Position numbers and translations under genes: made by a program | Shown: piece after piece, positions 1 through 10,800 of the stretch | Layout: each line of letters begins with the position of its first letter | Position numbering within the stretch: the first letter of the stretch is position 1 | Assembly (NCBI GenBank): GCA_017165825.1 | Contig: CM029367.1 | Coordinates: forward strand, 1,067,030-1,131,029 | DNA length: 64,000 nucleotides | Source: Hepsetus odoe | Taxonomy: Eukaryota > Chordata > Actinopteri > Characiformes > Hepsetidae | Reading direction: 5' to 3' | Notes under the pieces: model-generated | The model's input: the letters and a program-made list of their open reading frames with translations, nothing else | What the model was told of the DNA's origin: nothing | Databases searched by the model: none

Positions 1-14
1 TGTCCACTGCTTTA

Positions 15-222
15 TCTCTTCTCCTCTCCTCTCTTCTCCTCTCCTCTCCTCTCTTCTCTTCTCTTCTCCTCTCTTCTCTTCTCTTCTCTTCTCCTCTCTT
101 CTCCTCTCTTCTCTTCTCCTCTCTTCTCCTCTCTTCTCTTCTCTTCTCCTCTCTTCTCCTCTCTTCTCCTCTCTTCTCCTCTCTTCTCCTCTCTTCTCCT
201 CTCTTCTCTTCTCCTCTCTTCT
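15..222. repeat. (TCTCC/TCTTC)n pyrimidine microsatellite
   Basis: An uninterrupted polypyrimidine tract is built from alternating TCTCC and TCTTC pentamers. The complementary strand is pure purine. It stops sharply where a more degenerate CT-rich sequence begins. No gene signal is present. Confidence 0.95.
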
Positions 223-652
223 CATGCCATATCACTTCATTCCTTATCTTTTCTGTTCTGTTGTCGTCTCTTCTCCACTTATATGTTCTCATGTCTTCTT
301 TTCTCTCATCTCTTCTCTCGTGTTACTTTGTTTTTTCATCCCTTCTTTTTTCTTAAAGCCCCTTTTACTTCCATTTCCTTTCCATTCCACCTCTTCTCTT
401 CCTTTCTGTTTACTGCTTTCTCTTATGCTCTCTTTTCTTCTCTTGCATTTTGTTTTTCTCCTCCCTCTTTTACTGCTGTTTCTTTTCTGCGTATCGATCT
501 CCTCTTTTTTTCTGCCTGTTCTCTCCTCATATATTATTATTTCGTCACTTCCCTTTTCTCGCTTTCTCTTCATGTCCCTCTTTTATTTCCATTTCTTTTC
601 TTTTTATTTTGCTTCTCTTCTCCATTCTTCTCTTCCTTTCTCTGTACAAAGT
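223..652. repeat. Degenerate CT-rich low-complexity tract
   Basis: Pyrimidine-rich DNA with scattered purines continues the preceding microsatellite and looks like its decayed extension. The long frames here read as Ser/Phe/Leu-rich on the plus strand and Lys/Arg/Glu-rich on the minus strand, as expected from CT/GA composition. They are not treated as genes. Confidence 0.8.
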
Positions 653-920
653 GATGAAAGGTTCACTGCTCTCCAGCTCACTCTTAGATCAGAGGACACT
701 TGTCCAGTCCTGACATTTGTCAGCGAAGGACAGCGGACCTCGTCCAAATACAATTAAAACTGCCTGTTTGTATTTGGCTCTTTGTGGGGACGCTGTCACT
801 GTGGGACATTCGACTGGAATAAGAAATCCCCCAAAAGCTGCAGTGTTTATGAGAAACGCAGAGTCTGATCTTTGGGTCGTAGGTTGGGGCAGGAACACAC
901 ATACACACTCACATTTAAGC

Positions 921-952
921 GTGTGTGTGTGTGTGAGTGTGAGTGTGTGTGA
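921..952. repeat. (GT)n microsatellite, interrupted
   Basis: A short GT tract broken by GA dinucleotides (GTGAGTGT). Confidence 0.85.
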
Positions 953-1655
953 GTTTGCCGTCTGTAGGATCTCATTACTGTGTTGATATTTGGTTCTGGT
1001 GCAGGTGTGGTGTGTTGGTTCGGTTCCCCCTCACTGACCCTCTATGTATACCGCTATTAATCACGGCGGGACGCCGCGGGACCAGTGATACATCATCGGG
1101 TGGGACGTGGGTGCGAGGGACAGCGTCTCGGCTGTTGTTTGCCGTCCACGTAATCGGGAGCGGCAGTAAAACTAATCGCTGCTTCAACGCCGTGTTCGTA
1201 TCCCAAACCGCAGAAAGCGAACCGTCCCAAAGAGACGGGGCGGTTAGCGCTGCCGCTAATTATGGGAACCAACGACAGCGAGGGTTACAAATGGGATCCG
1301 GTCCATTTGGAGCGAAAGCGTAGAGTAGCAGAGGAATAAATACAGGTGGTTCTGTGGTTCTGCGGTTGCTGGTGGTTCCTGACGTTGCTTCATCCCCGTT
1401 TCACAGAAACGACCCATGACCTTCGCTAGCGTTCGCAAATTCCAGGAACGACTGTTCGACTCCAACAAACTCCTTCAGATCTGCGGTCGAGAACTTTCCC
1501 TCGTTCCCCGGAGAACCAGCATTTCATACAGAGTGTAACCGGCCAGTGGCTCCGAGTCACCGCGTCCAGAGACCCCGACTCAGAACACCGCGGGACGTCT
1601 CGGCCTGTCTCCGCTCACCTCGTCTCAGATCAGCTCATCTCTGCTTATTGTTTCT
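953..1655. other. Unique non-coding sequence
   Basis: Moderately CpG-containing sequence with no recognisable repeat, RNA gene or protein domain. Frames on both strands are short and have no family resemblance. Confidence 0.4.
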
Positions 1656-1659
1656 GGTC

Positions 1660-2098
1660 AATTTCTTTCTCAAATCATTTATTTCCTTGTCTCTTCTCTT
1701 CCTTCAGCTTTATCATCCCCCCTTCACTTCTCTTCCTTTCTTCATCTTTTTCACCTCCTCTTCGCTTTTGTTCTCGTCTCTTCCTTTCTAAATTTCTTTC
1801 TTCTTTTTTAGCCTTTTATTCTCCTGTTCTCTTCTCATCTACCTGTTTTTCTTCTAATCTCTTCTCTTCTGCTCAAATTTCTCTCCTTTATTCTCTGTCT
1901 TTTCCCATCTTGTCACTTCTGTCTGTTTCTCTCCTTTCTTCTGTCTTTTTGTCATTTCTCATCTATTCTTTCCCGTTCTCATGTCTTCTTCTCTTCTGTT
2001 TAACTTGCTTCTCTTTCCCCCCCTTCTCTCTTCCACCCTTCAGCCCTCCCCGTCTCTTCTCGCCTCATCTGTTCTCGTCTCGTCTCTTCTCCTCTTTA
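1660..2098. repeat. CT-rich low-complexity tract
   Basis: About 440 bases of TTC, CTT and TCTC-type degenerate pyrimidine sequence. It resembles 223-652 in texture and ends with TCTCGTCTCG units before returning to mixed sequence. Confidence 0.8.
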
Positions 2099-2502
2099 TG
2101 AGAAACACTCTTGTATCTGGAGCGCGGGGCTCTGCTGAGAAACGGACCCTGGTGAAGGTGCAGAGGAGCAAACAGACGACCTGCTCCGGGACGGACGGGT
2201 TTCCGATAAAGTGGCCCTATTTTCCAAACCCTGGAAACCCTCGACACCCTTTCATACGGCAAAATAAATCAGACGCTCCACGTAAAAAAAGGAGCGACCC
2301 TGCCTTTCTTTTTCTTCTTTTCCCCCTTCTTCGGTTCAAAGCCCGTCCTGAAAACCCAAGCTGTTTCCAAGTCCCTCACCGGGTCTGTTTCTCGTTGGAG
2401 TCGAGAATGTTTGAATCACTGAGACTTTGTGTGGGTAGCGGGTTAACGCAGATGGCACAAGCGCTGATGGCCATTTTTTCTTCAAGGGGGTCCCTTCTTT
2501 CT

Positions 2503-2535
2503 TCTTCTTTCTTTCTTTCTTTCTTTCTTTTTTTT
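2503..2535. repeat. (TTTC)n microsatellite
   Basis: A tetranucleotide TTTC run, preceded by TTC units and followed by a T run. Confidence 0.9.
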
Positions 2536-2657
2536 GCTCTCCGCTCAAAGCGTTGTTTACCCTCCCCCTCCCCCGTCAACTAGCCCACAAAGTCAAATCG
2601 CTGAAGACATGTTATGTTAATGGAACAAAGAGCATGTTGCACAGAAGGCGGAAAGAT

Positions 2658-2660
2658 ACA

Positions 2661-2697
<37 letters not shown>
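2658..2697. repeat. (CA)n microsatellite
   Basis: A CA tract with a single ATA interruption near its 5' side. Confidence 0.95.
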
Positions 2698-2700
<3 letters not shown>

Positions 2701-2827
2701 TTCGACTCCAGCGGTCGGATTAAAGTCGTGACGGATGACGTAATACTCCAGAAAGGACACTTTCTCCGTTCCGTGAATCTGAGGGGACGTCGGGGGTGGG
2801 AGAGACCCTAAGGTCATCTCTTCGCCA

Positions 2828-2850
2828 ACACGCCCTCAACAAGGGCGTGT
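2828..2850. other. Perfect 9-bp inverted repeat (hairpin)
   Basis: ACACGCCCT and AGGGCGTGT are exact reverse complements separated by the 5-base loop CAACA. It is followed after a few bases by a run of A. It could be a small stem-loop, or chance. No linked gene was seen. Confidence 0.5.
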
Positions 2851-3039
2851 CCTCCAAAAAAAGGACGTGAATTCAACCCAACAGGCCCGAAACACCGTCC
2901 AGGAGCATAGATGTCCAGCTTTTTTACTAAAATTAGACATTTTTCAGACGCATGCGTGAGTTTTTCCACGATGAGTCAGTTTCAGGATTTATGATTTTTA
3001 ACATTTGTCCTAAATCCTTCGATTGTTGCCTCTAGTCCT

Positions 3040-3235
3040 GCCTCGTCTTGTCTCTTGTCCATGTCTTTGCCTTGACTCTAGCCTTGTTTTTGACTTTGTT
3101 TTTCCTTTCTTTACTCTTGTCATTGCCTTGTCTTTGTCTTAGCATCTCTAGTTGTCCCTTGTCTATGTCTCTGTGTTGTCTTCGTCATTGTCCCTCTCTC
3201 GTTTTTGTCTTTGTCACCTTGTTTTTTCAGAATCT
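3040..3235. repeat. Degenerate TTGTCT-type tandem tract
   Basis: Variants of CTTGTCTTTGTC and GTCTATGTCTCTG repeat irregularly. The same texture recurs at about 4553-4690, so the two are probably related low-complexity tracts. The hydrophobic frames across them are repeat translations. Confidence 0.6.
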
Positions 3236-3555
3236 CATTCGAACCCTCGGACCCTGTCCACCCAGACTGGACCCTTTTACCCCTGGACTGCTGTCTCGTC
3301 TGTTTCTCCCCATTTCTCTCTCTGGGGTGAATCGAAGAGAGTCTCGCAGCGGCGTCTGTCCCGAGGGTTTATTAAACAGGAAGTCAAACGGAGGCTCGGC
3401 CCGGCCCGGTGTGGTTTTCATCCCCCCCAAAACTTCTGTTTTGAGTGATTGCCCTATTTTTGAGTGACTCCCCCTTCCTCGTCCCCAGTCTCTGAAACGT
3501 CCCGGGATAAAAGACGCCCGAATAAAGGCTTTAGGTCTTTATGAATTTAAACATT

Positions 3556-3557
<2 letters not shown>

Positions 3558-3604
<47 letters not shown>
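3558..3604. repeat. (GA)n microsatellite
   Basis: A near-perfect AG dinucleotide run. Confidence 0.95.
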
Positions 3605-3606
<2 letters not shown>

Positions 3607-3694
3607 CCTCTTTATTTTTCAGCGTTCGCTCGTCTGAAAGCCTCGTCCTGCACCATTCATCACTTAAATGACTTCCTGTTAAAGCAGGCCGAGC

Positions 3695-3889
3695 AGAGAG
3701 AGAGAGAGAGAGAGAGTGAGAGTGAGAGGGGGAGAGAGAGAGAAAGACAGACAGAGAGAGACAGAGAGAGAGAGAGAGAGACAGAGAGAGAGAGAGGCAG
3801 AGAGAGAGAGGCAGAGAGAGAGAGACAGAGAGAGAGAGGCAGAGGGGGAGAGAGTGAGATAGAGAGAGTGAGAGAGAGAGTGAGAGGGA
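3695..3889. repeat. GAGA/GACAGA purine-rich simple repeat
   Basis: About 195 bases of GAGA with regular GACAGA, GGCAGA and GTGAGA interruptions. The Arg/Glu-rich plus-strand and Leu/Ser-rich minus-strand frames are artefacts of composition. Confidence 0.9.
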
Positions 3890-4403
3890 TATTCATGGAC
3901 ACCTTTTCATCTTTCACTGGAAATGGCTCACAGCCTGACTTTTTCCGCAACAGCCTCAAACCCGAGGCAGAAAAAGACGGCCTGGAGGCGGATTTTGTTC
4001 CAGCTCGGCGGATTTGTACCTGAGATTGGCTCTAATCCGCCCTCGAATGCCTCTAAACAGTTGGGTGTTATTCTTTCAGCTTACGCCTTGGCAGGTGTGT
4101 AACCTGAGCCGTGTCGCGGTCTGACAGATTATTCCAGCCCTCCTGGTGAAGCGTTCTTAGAGGGAGGATGATGGAGAGGAGGAGGAGGAGGAGGAGGAGG
4201 CGCTGCAGAGGATTTGGCAGAGAGTGGGCCCTGCAGGTGCGGGATAATTGGATTAATGTAGAGGGGAAGAACAGGAATTTGTGACTTTTTTGTGGTTGTG
4301 TGTGCTTTCACCCTCCTTCATCCAGAGTTAGGAAAGGTAGAGAGTGGACAGGTTTATGTTAAGACATCATCACTCAAATCTGCAAATGCTGACTCTGATA
4401 AAC

Positions 4404-4476
4404 AGACTCCAGACTTCCTAAAGGACAACGTTGTTGGTTCTCATTTTCAGGGCAGATTTTCATTCCAGCTGTTAAA
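4404..4476. repeat. Dispersed repeat fragment, copy 1 of 2
   Basis: The segment carrying CCAGACTTCCTAAAGGACAA then TTGGTTCTCATTTTCAG and a TTTCATTCCA motif aligns by eye with 5856-5925 in the same orientation. The pair looks like two fragments of one dispersed element, probably a DNA transposon end. The family is not identified. Confidence 0.5.
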
Positions 4477-4552
4477 CTGATGTAAATGTGTTTACATAAA
4501 CCAAACCTTCCCCTTTCAGATCTTCCCGCGTTACTGTGACCATGAAAATGTG

Positions 4553-4690
4553 AGTCTTTGCCTTCACGTTGTTGCTTCGGTCTTGCTTCGTCTATGTCTT
4601 TGTTTGTCTCTACTCGTCTTTGTCTCGACACTGTTGCCACTAGTCTTGCCTTGTCTATGTCTCTGCCTCGTCTTTGTCTTGACTTTGTCT
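4553..4690. repeat. Degenerate TTGTCT-type tandem tract, second copy
   Basis: CTTCGTCTATGTCTTTG and TTGTCTATGTCTCTG units resemble those at 3040-3235. Confidence 0.6.
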
Positions 4691-4788
4691 CCTGAACTGG
4701 TTTTGTGCATCATTTATAAATATCGATATCTAAAAAGTCTTTGTACCATACATTTCATATATTCAGTCAGCAAGGGTGTACACACCCA

Positions 4789-4790
<2 letters not shown>

Positions 4791-4832
<42 letters not shown>
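4791..4832. repeat. (CA)n microsatellite
   Basis: A CA tract that begins with two CCCA interruptions. Confidence 0.95.
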
Positions 4833-4836
<4 letters not shown>

Positions 4837-5535
4837 CATAGCTTCTTGAAGGGACCTGGAGCTCCATTTTTCTACTGCTTTTGTTAGTTTGCTGCTTGTT
4901 GATTAATCCACAAATCGCCCCCCGATGCTCTTCTGTGATTGGCTGAAAGTTTTGTATGAAATTTTTTTGAAAGAAGGGATTCGATGAGAGCTACACCTCA
5001 AAGGATCAGCGGGGCTTCGGCCTCGACCACTAGCGATGTGTCCCAGAGTCAGACGTCGTATGAGGATGAATCCAGGCCTTTGATGTCACATGATCAACAT
5101 TTGATGTTGTTTAATAGAATTTTGTACTTTAGCTTGAGTGCCAGTGTGTCCATCGCTCTGCTGGGAGTGCGTTACAAGGTGAAGCGAAAGAGAAGGAAGC
5201 TGTAAAAGGAGGACGCTGGGATCCAGGACAACACGCTCACCGTCCAGCCTTCCCGCTTGTTGAGTCGGGCAGCACCGTGTGATGACAGAGTGGACGCCTC
5301 CACGCCAAGACCTGACGTCTGTCCAAAGATATGCCGGAGGACAAACAGAGCACCGATCGCGGCGCGGCCAGGAGTCACGTCCCCTCCGGCGCGGGAGTTT
5401 ATCTAAAACTCTAAACACAATAAAACCGGTGGGACTCAGAAGAAGGACCGACGAGGACGGCTAAGCGCTTCAGGACCAGACTGATCGTCTTCCAAGAGCA
5501 ATGTGGAGAACGCTGGCTAAACATTCTCTGCAAAG

Positions 5536-5569
<34 letters not shown>
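5536..5569. repeat. (CA)n microsatellite
   Basis: An uninterrupted CA tract followed by AT-rich sequence. Confidence 0.95.
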
Positions 5570-5570
<1 letters not shown>

Positions 5571-5635
5571 TTATTTTTACACATAATGTCCGGATGTGGG
5601 GCCAAACGTGTGTATTATATCTGGTAGAATCTGTA

Positions 5636-5835
5636 TGTAATAATTATTATATCTTTTATTTGATTGCATAATTCATATTATATAATTATATAATATGATA
5701 TGACTCTTATTTATTTTTATATATTTATTTTTTGTACACATGTACAATAATAGTATACCTTATATGTTTTATATTTATATTCAATGTAGGATTTATAGTC
5801 AATAAAAAATAAATGAATAAAAAATAACATCAATA
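5636..5835. repeat. AT-rich low-complexity tract
   Basis: TATATTAT and TTTATTTTTATAT-type sequence. It contains AATAAA-like strings, but no upstream gene supports reading these as polyadenylation signals. Confidence 0.7.
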
Positions 5836-5855
5836 TAAACTGCAGTTCTCTCTCC

Positions 5856-5925
5856 AGGCTTCTTGGAGGACAAGGTTTTTGGTTCTCACTTTCAGTGCAG
5901 TTGGACTTTCATTCCATATATTCTA
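5856..5925. repeat. Dispersed repeat fragment, copy 2 of 2
   Basis: CCAGGCTTCTTGGAGGACAA, TTGGTTCTCACTTTCAG and TTTCATTCCA occur in the same order and spacing as at 4404-4476. Confidence 0.5.
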
Positions 5926-6032
5926 AGATTTACATATATGTACATATATAAATATAAAATCCTTTTTCCGGCTTGCCACGTGTGTGTTTAAGTATCTACA
6001 TGTAACCCAACCACAATCTTAACCACTGAAAC

Positions 6033-6035
<3 letters not shown>

Positions 6036-6085
<50 letters not shown>
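6036..6085. repeat. (CA)n microsatellite
   Basis: About 25 CA units, then a CCACAC break. Confidence 0.95.
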
Positions 6086-6086
<1 letters not shown>

Positions 6087-6409
6087 ACACTCTGCACTGA
6101 AGGTGTCTGGGAGACCGGGATCCAGACAAAACACTTGTCAGTCAGTCTCTGTCTGTGGTGGAGGGTGGGGCAGTGTGGGCAATGACGCTTTGTTGTGGTT
6201 CAGGTCGGCGCTGACGTCGCTTCACTGGTCGTCCACGTGAAGATAAAAACACGGCTGAGCTTTAAAGGAATGATTCAGTGAAAAAGAAAGAAAAAAAAAT
6301 GCTCAGCACCACAGCCGTCCCGCTCCCCCATCGTCCCCGTCCCCTCCCCGTCCCCCCCAACACAGTCCATCAGTCGACACATCGGCCGTTTGATCTCTGG
6401 CCAAAATAA

Positions 6410-6560
6410 AAGTGAAGCGAAAGTGACTATTCACAGTGAACCACAATCAAACACATCCTCTGTATTTAACACACTCCGGCCTGTTGGGGGCAGACACATC
6501 CAGCACCTGGGGAACAGTGATGGGGACGGTACCTTGCTCAAGGGAACCCTCAAACTTCTG
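6410..6560 (-). mobile_element. tRNA-derived SINE, truncated (family A)
   Basis: In plus-strand order it shows the reversed SINE tail (GTGAAGCGAAAGTGAC), the GTGAACCACAATCAAACACA body, and the conserved GGACGGTACCTTGCTCAAGG block near 6526-6545. The tRNA-like head with the A and B boxes is missing, so this is a 5'-truncated minus-strand copy. The other copies here are at 15357, 20784, 29836, 31445, 39348, 39835 and 49662. Confidence 0.75.
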
Positions 6561-6994
6561 ATGACATTCTGATGAACAGGCCTGCACGTTAGTAAGGCTG
6601 ATTAAAAGGTGCAACAGGTTTGGAACTCGGTAGCTCGTGTCTCTGGTCGTCCAGCAGGACTCACCTTCTTCTGGGACACATTTGGCTTCAGCTCGTAAAA
6701 CAGGCTTTGAGACGTGTCCCAAAAGTCTGTTTTCCATGAGCTTTTCCGCTTCCACAGACCGAACAGCGTGCCGTGAGAAACGTGAGATCAGGCGGCGAAA
6801 ACACAGCAGCTACTTAAACACAGTCGTGTCGCAACAAAATGAAACAATGAGCGTCTTTCTTCTGCAGGAACCCGTTTCCTCCAGTTTCACAACATCCATC
6901 CAGACAAAGTTCTCAATCTGCCAGAAAAAATCAGGCCTGGTCTCTTCTGCTTCTTCAGCCTCGTCCTTCCTGCCGAAGTTTGGGTACACAAACG

Positions 6995-7440
6995 TCTTTT
7001 TCTTCCAGCTGCTCCCGTTTAGGGATCTCCACAGTGGATCGTGTCTTCCTGTCTTCTGCATCTTCCTCTTTCACTCCTGCATGTCCTCTCTCACCACATC
7101 CATAAACCTCCTCTTTGTCCTTCCTCTTCTCCTCTTTCCTGGCAGCTCCATCCTCAACATCCTCCTCCTGATATACTCCTTGTCTCTCCTCTGGACGCGT
7201 CCAAACCGACACAGTCTCACTTTGTGTCCAATCTGTCCAACCTGAGCTGTCCCTCTGATATGCTTATTCCTAATCTCGTCCATCTTCGTCCCTCTCTATG
7301 CAAATCTCAGCATCTTTAACTCTGACACCTCCAGCTCTGCAATTCATCACCGTCTCCTTCCCATATAACATAGCTGGTCTCACTACCGTCCTTTTCACTC
7401 TTGTTGCTGCCCAAGATGCAGCCCTGGTGTCAGTTTTAAC
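6995..7440 (-). mobile_element. 5'-truncated non-LTR retrotransposon 3' end (LINE copy 1)
   Basis: Reverse-strand reading gives the C-terminal tail of a LINE ORF2: a (W/C)FGRVQRRDxEYIRRRMLRM-type stretch, then ELPGKRRRGRTKRRFMDVV, then REDMQE, split between frames by indels. This Gly-Lys-Arg-rich tail occurs in RTE-like LINE polyproteins; the clade is my inference. The 3' end motif CAGCTGCTCCCGTTTAGGG, read on the plus strand near 7005-7023, is shared with the copies at 32743 and 56783. Frameshifts make it non-functional. Confidence 0.75.
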
Positions 7441-7654
7441 TTTTGCGGCCATTCTCATAAAGTTAGAGCACGTCGTCATCGGTGTTTGTGGTTTTCAGTT
7501 TTTAGTGAAGCAACAAGCTCATCTGAAAGTAAAAGATTCTGGAGACAGCGGTGTCCAAAAAGCCACCGTCTCAAAGAGACACTCACTCCATTCTGCCTGA
7601 TGTCTGACAGCACTATCCCCCGAGTTCAGAGCAACTTACAGCAGCTTAGCTGGA

Positions 7655-7680
7655 GACGCCTGGTTCCATTCACCACCACT
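7655..7680 (-). repeat. Dispersed short motif GAATGGAACCAGACGTC-like
   Basis: TGGTTCCATTCACCACCACT is the reverse complement of the motif found at 19231, 20160, 26811 and 35511. Minus-type copies are at 19384, 35690 and 50623. It probably marks the most conserved part of a dispersed element; the family is unknown. Confidence 0.5.
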
Positions 7681-8277
7681 GGGAAGAAATGGATTTGTTT
7701 TCTTTGTAAGATCTTTTAAAACTCTTAAGTCCCAGTTCTAAGCTCAGCCTCTCTGGGTGTTCGCTTCCAAGCCTGGTCACCGCTGTCCGTCCAGGCGGTT
7801 CACTTCAAGCAGGGTCCCATTTTCAGCCGGTTCCCGCTGTGTTTTCACAGAAACGAGAGCGGCCTCTTGCAGCAACATCCCATCCGTACTTCACCACATG
7901 CGAACACCTTGTAACGCCATCCGTCAGGCCTGGTCTAAAATAATAACCTCCGCCTCATTCCTCCCGATGCCTCGGCTCCAGATCGCTCTTCCCTAACACA
8001 CATGCCTGCGGTCTAATCGCTCAGCTGTTTGATTTTTCAAAGCTACAACAGTTATTCCTTCCAAAATTTGGCTTGGACTCGGACCCGTCCAGCGCTGGAT
8101 GGGGGCCCGCTTGACGTCTGCCCGGCCCCCTTTTAATTAATCAAGTTTAACAGAAGCCGGTTGGACGAGAGAAGGCTTTGATTGAGGGCGAGTGTGTTTT
8201 GAGAGAATCACGAGGAAAACTCGATGCTATTTTTACAGAGATAACTTTGGAATTTGATATCATTAAATTAACAAGAG

Positions 8278-8280
<3 letters not shown>

Positions 8281-8325
<45 letters not shown>
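8281..8325. repeat. (GT)n microsatellite
   Basis: A pure GT tract of about 22 units. Confidence 0.97.
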
Positions 8326-8328
<3 letters not shown>

Positions 8329-8559
8329 CCCGCCGTCGAAACCTCGCCGAGATGGAACGCGATATAAATGTTTGGAAACCTAATCCGGGTACGAGGCTGG
8401 ACACGGATTAGAAAGTTGTGAGCTGCCTTCCAAAGCAAAGACACGGGAATCAAAATAAATAATGAGAGGAATAAAATTCCCTCACATTCCCGTCATTCCG
8501 GGCCTACATGGAAACACTTACACGCTCGCCCAGAGGAGCTCGGCTGAGGTCATTCTCCT

Positions 8560-8830
8560 TCTTTCAACACCCGGAGAAAGACGGCGCTCGCCTCCATTCA
8601 GAAACATGAGGGCTCTTTGTGCTCCCCAACTGTTGTTACTGTCCCCTCGGCCCGGAGCTCGCGCCACGTCAGTAACGTCATTAGTGCGTCTCAGCGAGGT
8701 GACGGGTCCATCACGTTTCTCACCCGAGGTGTGACGAGGCCGTCCCTGCCGTCGTTTCGAGCAGCCGTGCCAGATGTCGCACCGGCCGCCGCAACCTGCC
8801 CCGCTGTTCCTTTGATCTGACCGGCCACAC
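8560..8830. other. CpG-rich unique segment
   Basis: CpG dinucleotides are noticeably denser than in the surrounding sequence. Overlapping frames exist on both strands with no recognisable protein. It could be an unmethylated regulatory segment, but no promoter element or exon is evident. Confidence 0.3.
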
Positions 8831-8929
8831 CTCACCTCGCCGGGTTCAGTTCCAGCCTGCAGCCCATCTGCTGCTTGTCCTCTCGCTCTTCATCAGGGGT
8901 CACTTTCTGACCCCACGGCCGGATATCTG

Positions 8930-9495
8930 TCTTGGGATTTTTTAATAAAGCGGCCAAGAAGTGGAAGTAGGTGTTTCCAATAAAGTGATCGAAGAAAGGA
9001 AGCGGCAGGTTTCTCAACTCTTGTGAGTGAAAGAAGAAGGTCGGTGTTTCGAAAAAAGAGTGGCCAGAAAGAGGAAGTGCTGCTGTTTCTAATAAAAAAG
9101 GCCAGAGTGGAAAAAAACACCATGTTTTTAATAAAGTGACCACGAAGAGGAACCGCAGAAAGCAGTTATTTTCGACGAGGTGGCCTAGAAGTGGAAACAT
9201 AAGTGTTTCTAATAAAGTGGCCAGTGGCGGTAAGCACAGTGTCTGTGTTTCTAATAAAGTGGCCAACATGAAGAAGCACTAGGTAGGTGTTTCTGATAAA
9301 GTGGCCAATATGTGGAAGAACCAGGTAGGCGTTTCTGATAAAGCAGCAAACGAGAAGACACAGCAGTGGTCCATAAGAAGAAGAACCTGGTTGCTGTTTC
9401 TAATAAAGTGGCCAAGAAGTGGGTGGAAGCACAAGTGTTTCTAATAAAGTGGCCGAGAAGAAGAAGAACCTGGCAGGTGTTTCTAATAAAGAGCT
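8930..9495 (+). repeat. Tandem array of a transposon-end-like unit (TTTCTAATAAAGTGGCC)
   Basis: About 12-14 diverged units of roughly 35-55 bases each carry a version of GTGTTTCTAATAAAGTGGCC followed by a purine-rich AAGAAGTGGAAGCA stretch. The 17-base core TTTCTAATAAAGTGGCC is a common terminal motif of a fish DNA-transposon-like repeat (established from general familiarity, not searched). Most units contain the polyadenylation hexamer AATAAA. Minus-strand frames across it are repeat translations. Confidence 0.8.
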
Positions 9496-9734
9496 CAGCG
9501 AGTAAAGAACGAGGAACTGTCCGTTTTTAAAATCCCACTTTCCAGCCCAGATGCTTTGGACCGTCCCACCGGGGACGTCCCCCGCCCGCGGCTCTGTTTG
9601 GCCACTTTGCTGAGTCATATGACATTTGTGTGAGTTGGGGACATGAAATGTCTCCTAGGATCTGGTCTCCCTCTGTCTCCTTTAAAGGGATCCCGCCCGT
9701 AATACGCTCTGACACCGAGTTTGCTGTAAAACCC

Positions 9735-10135
9735 AAAGAGGCATTTGATTGGGAGCACGGCGAATAAAACGAAGTGATTCATTAGAAAGCTGCGCCCTGG
9801 CCCGGGTAATCCGATATCTTAATGCCGAGCACATTGAGCGGGACCGGTCCCGTATCGGACGGATCCTTTCATCTCCCCCCAGCGCTGTGCCATGGCTTTT
9901 CTTTCCTCTTTACGGCCGCCCCAGTAGGCACGCCTGATTAATAAATTGTCTTTGATAAATATTAAGTTTCGCTCCACGTCCCCATCTGGAAACAATAAGA
10001 GTCCTGGGCTGGACGGCGGATGATGTAGCTGCAGTTTAAAGTCCTCTTATCGTCTTTTACGCAGAGGCACGTTAATAAACCGGCCGGGGCACTTTGTTTC
10101 GTTTCCTCGCGAGTCGTAAATAATAATAAGCCTGT
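9735..10135. other. Unique sequence with conserved-non-coding-element texture
   Basis: Long stretches of balanced AT-rich sequence have homeobox-type TAAT/ATTA cores (GATTAATAAATTGTC, TAATAATAAG) mixed with CpG-containing blocks and no simple repeats. This texture is typical of vertebrate developmental enhancers. The call is inference only, since conservation cannot be tested here. Confidence 0.25.
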
Positions 10136-10299
10136 AAAAAACGGAGAGCAGGCCTTCGGGAGGTCGGCCAGTCACCGTCGGGACGCCTTTCTCGCTCTCG
10201 TCTTCTTCGCTTCTGGCGCAGGATTTATCAAAGGAGGCGTCTCCTTTCACCATCACGATGGAAAAAGAGCGGCACCAAGAAACATCCTCAAACTCAGCG

Positions 10300-10800
10300 T
10301 CCCACTCACTGTCCCCTCTCTGCACCAACTGTCCACTCCCTAAACCAACTGTCCACTCTCTGCACCAACTGTCCACTCCCTAAACCAACTGTCCACTCTC
10401 TGCACCAACTGTCCATTCCCTAAACCAACTGTCCACTCTCTGCACCAACTGTCCACTCCCTACACCAACTGTCCACTCTCTAAACCAACTGTCCACTCTC
10501 TAAACCAACTGTCCACTCCCTACACCAACTGTCCATTCCCTAAACCAACTGTCCACTCTCTGCACCAACTGTCCACTCTCTAAACCAACTGTCCACTCTC
10601 TAAACCAACTGTCCACTCTCTAAACCTATTGTCCACTCTGTACACTAACACTCTACTCCACAAACCAACTGTCCATTCATTTAACTCACTGTCCATTCTT
10701 CCACCCCCATGTCCACCCTTAATCCCTGATGTCCAATCTTTTCCTTACAAAACTTTTTTTTAACCCACTGGTCACTCCACAAACCAACTGTTCTGTCTTT
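10300..10800. repeat. 20-bp tandem minisatellite (CTGTCCACTCTCTAAACCAA)
   Basis: The unit CTGTCCACTCTCTAAACCAA repeats in a strict 20-base register from about 10307 to 10625. Variants are TGCACCAA for TAAACCAA, CTCCC for CTCTC and CATT for CACT. The array decays over the next ~170 bases into loosely related GTCCA units. There are roughly 16 good copies. Confidence 0.95.

Noticed and set aside
224..757. 177-codon Phe/Leu/Ser-rich plus-strand frame resembling a membrane protein
   Set aside because: The hydrophobic composition follows from CT-rich low-complexity DNA. No conserved motif is present.
10310..10625. Possible CRISPR-like array from regular 20-base spacing
   Set aside because: Units are contiguous with no unique spacers, and the sequence is eukaryotic. 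It is a minisatellite.
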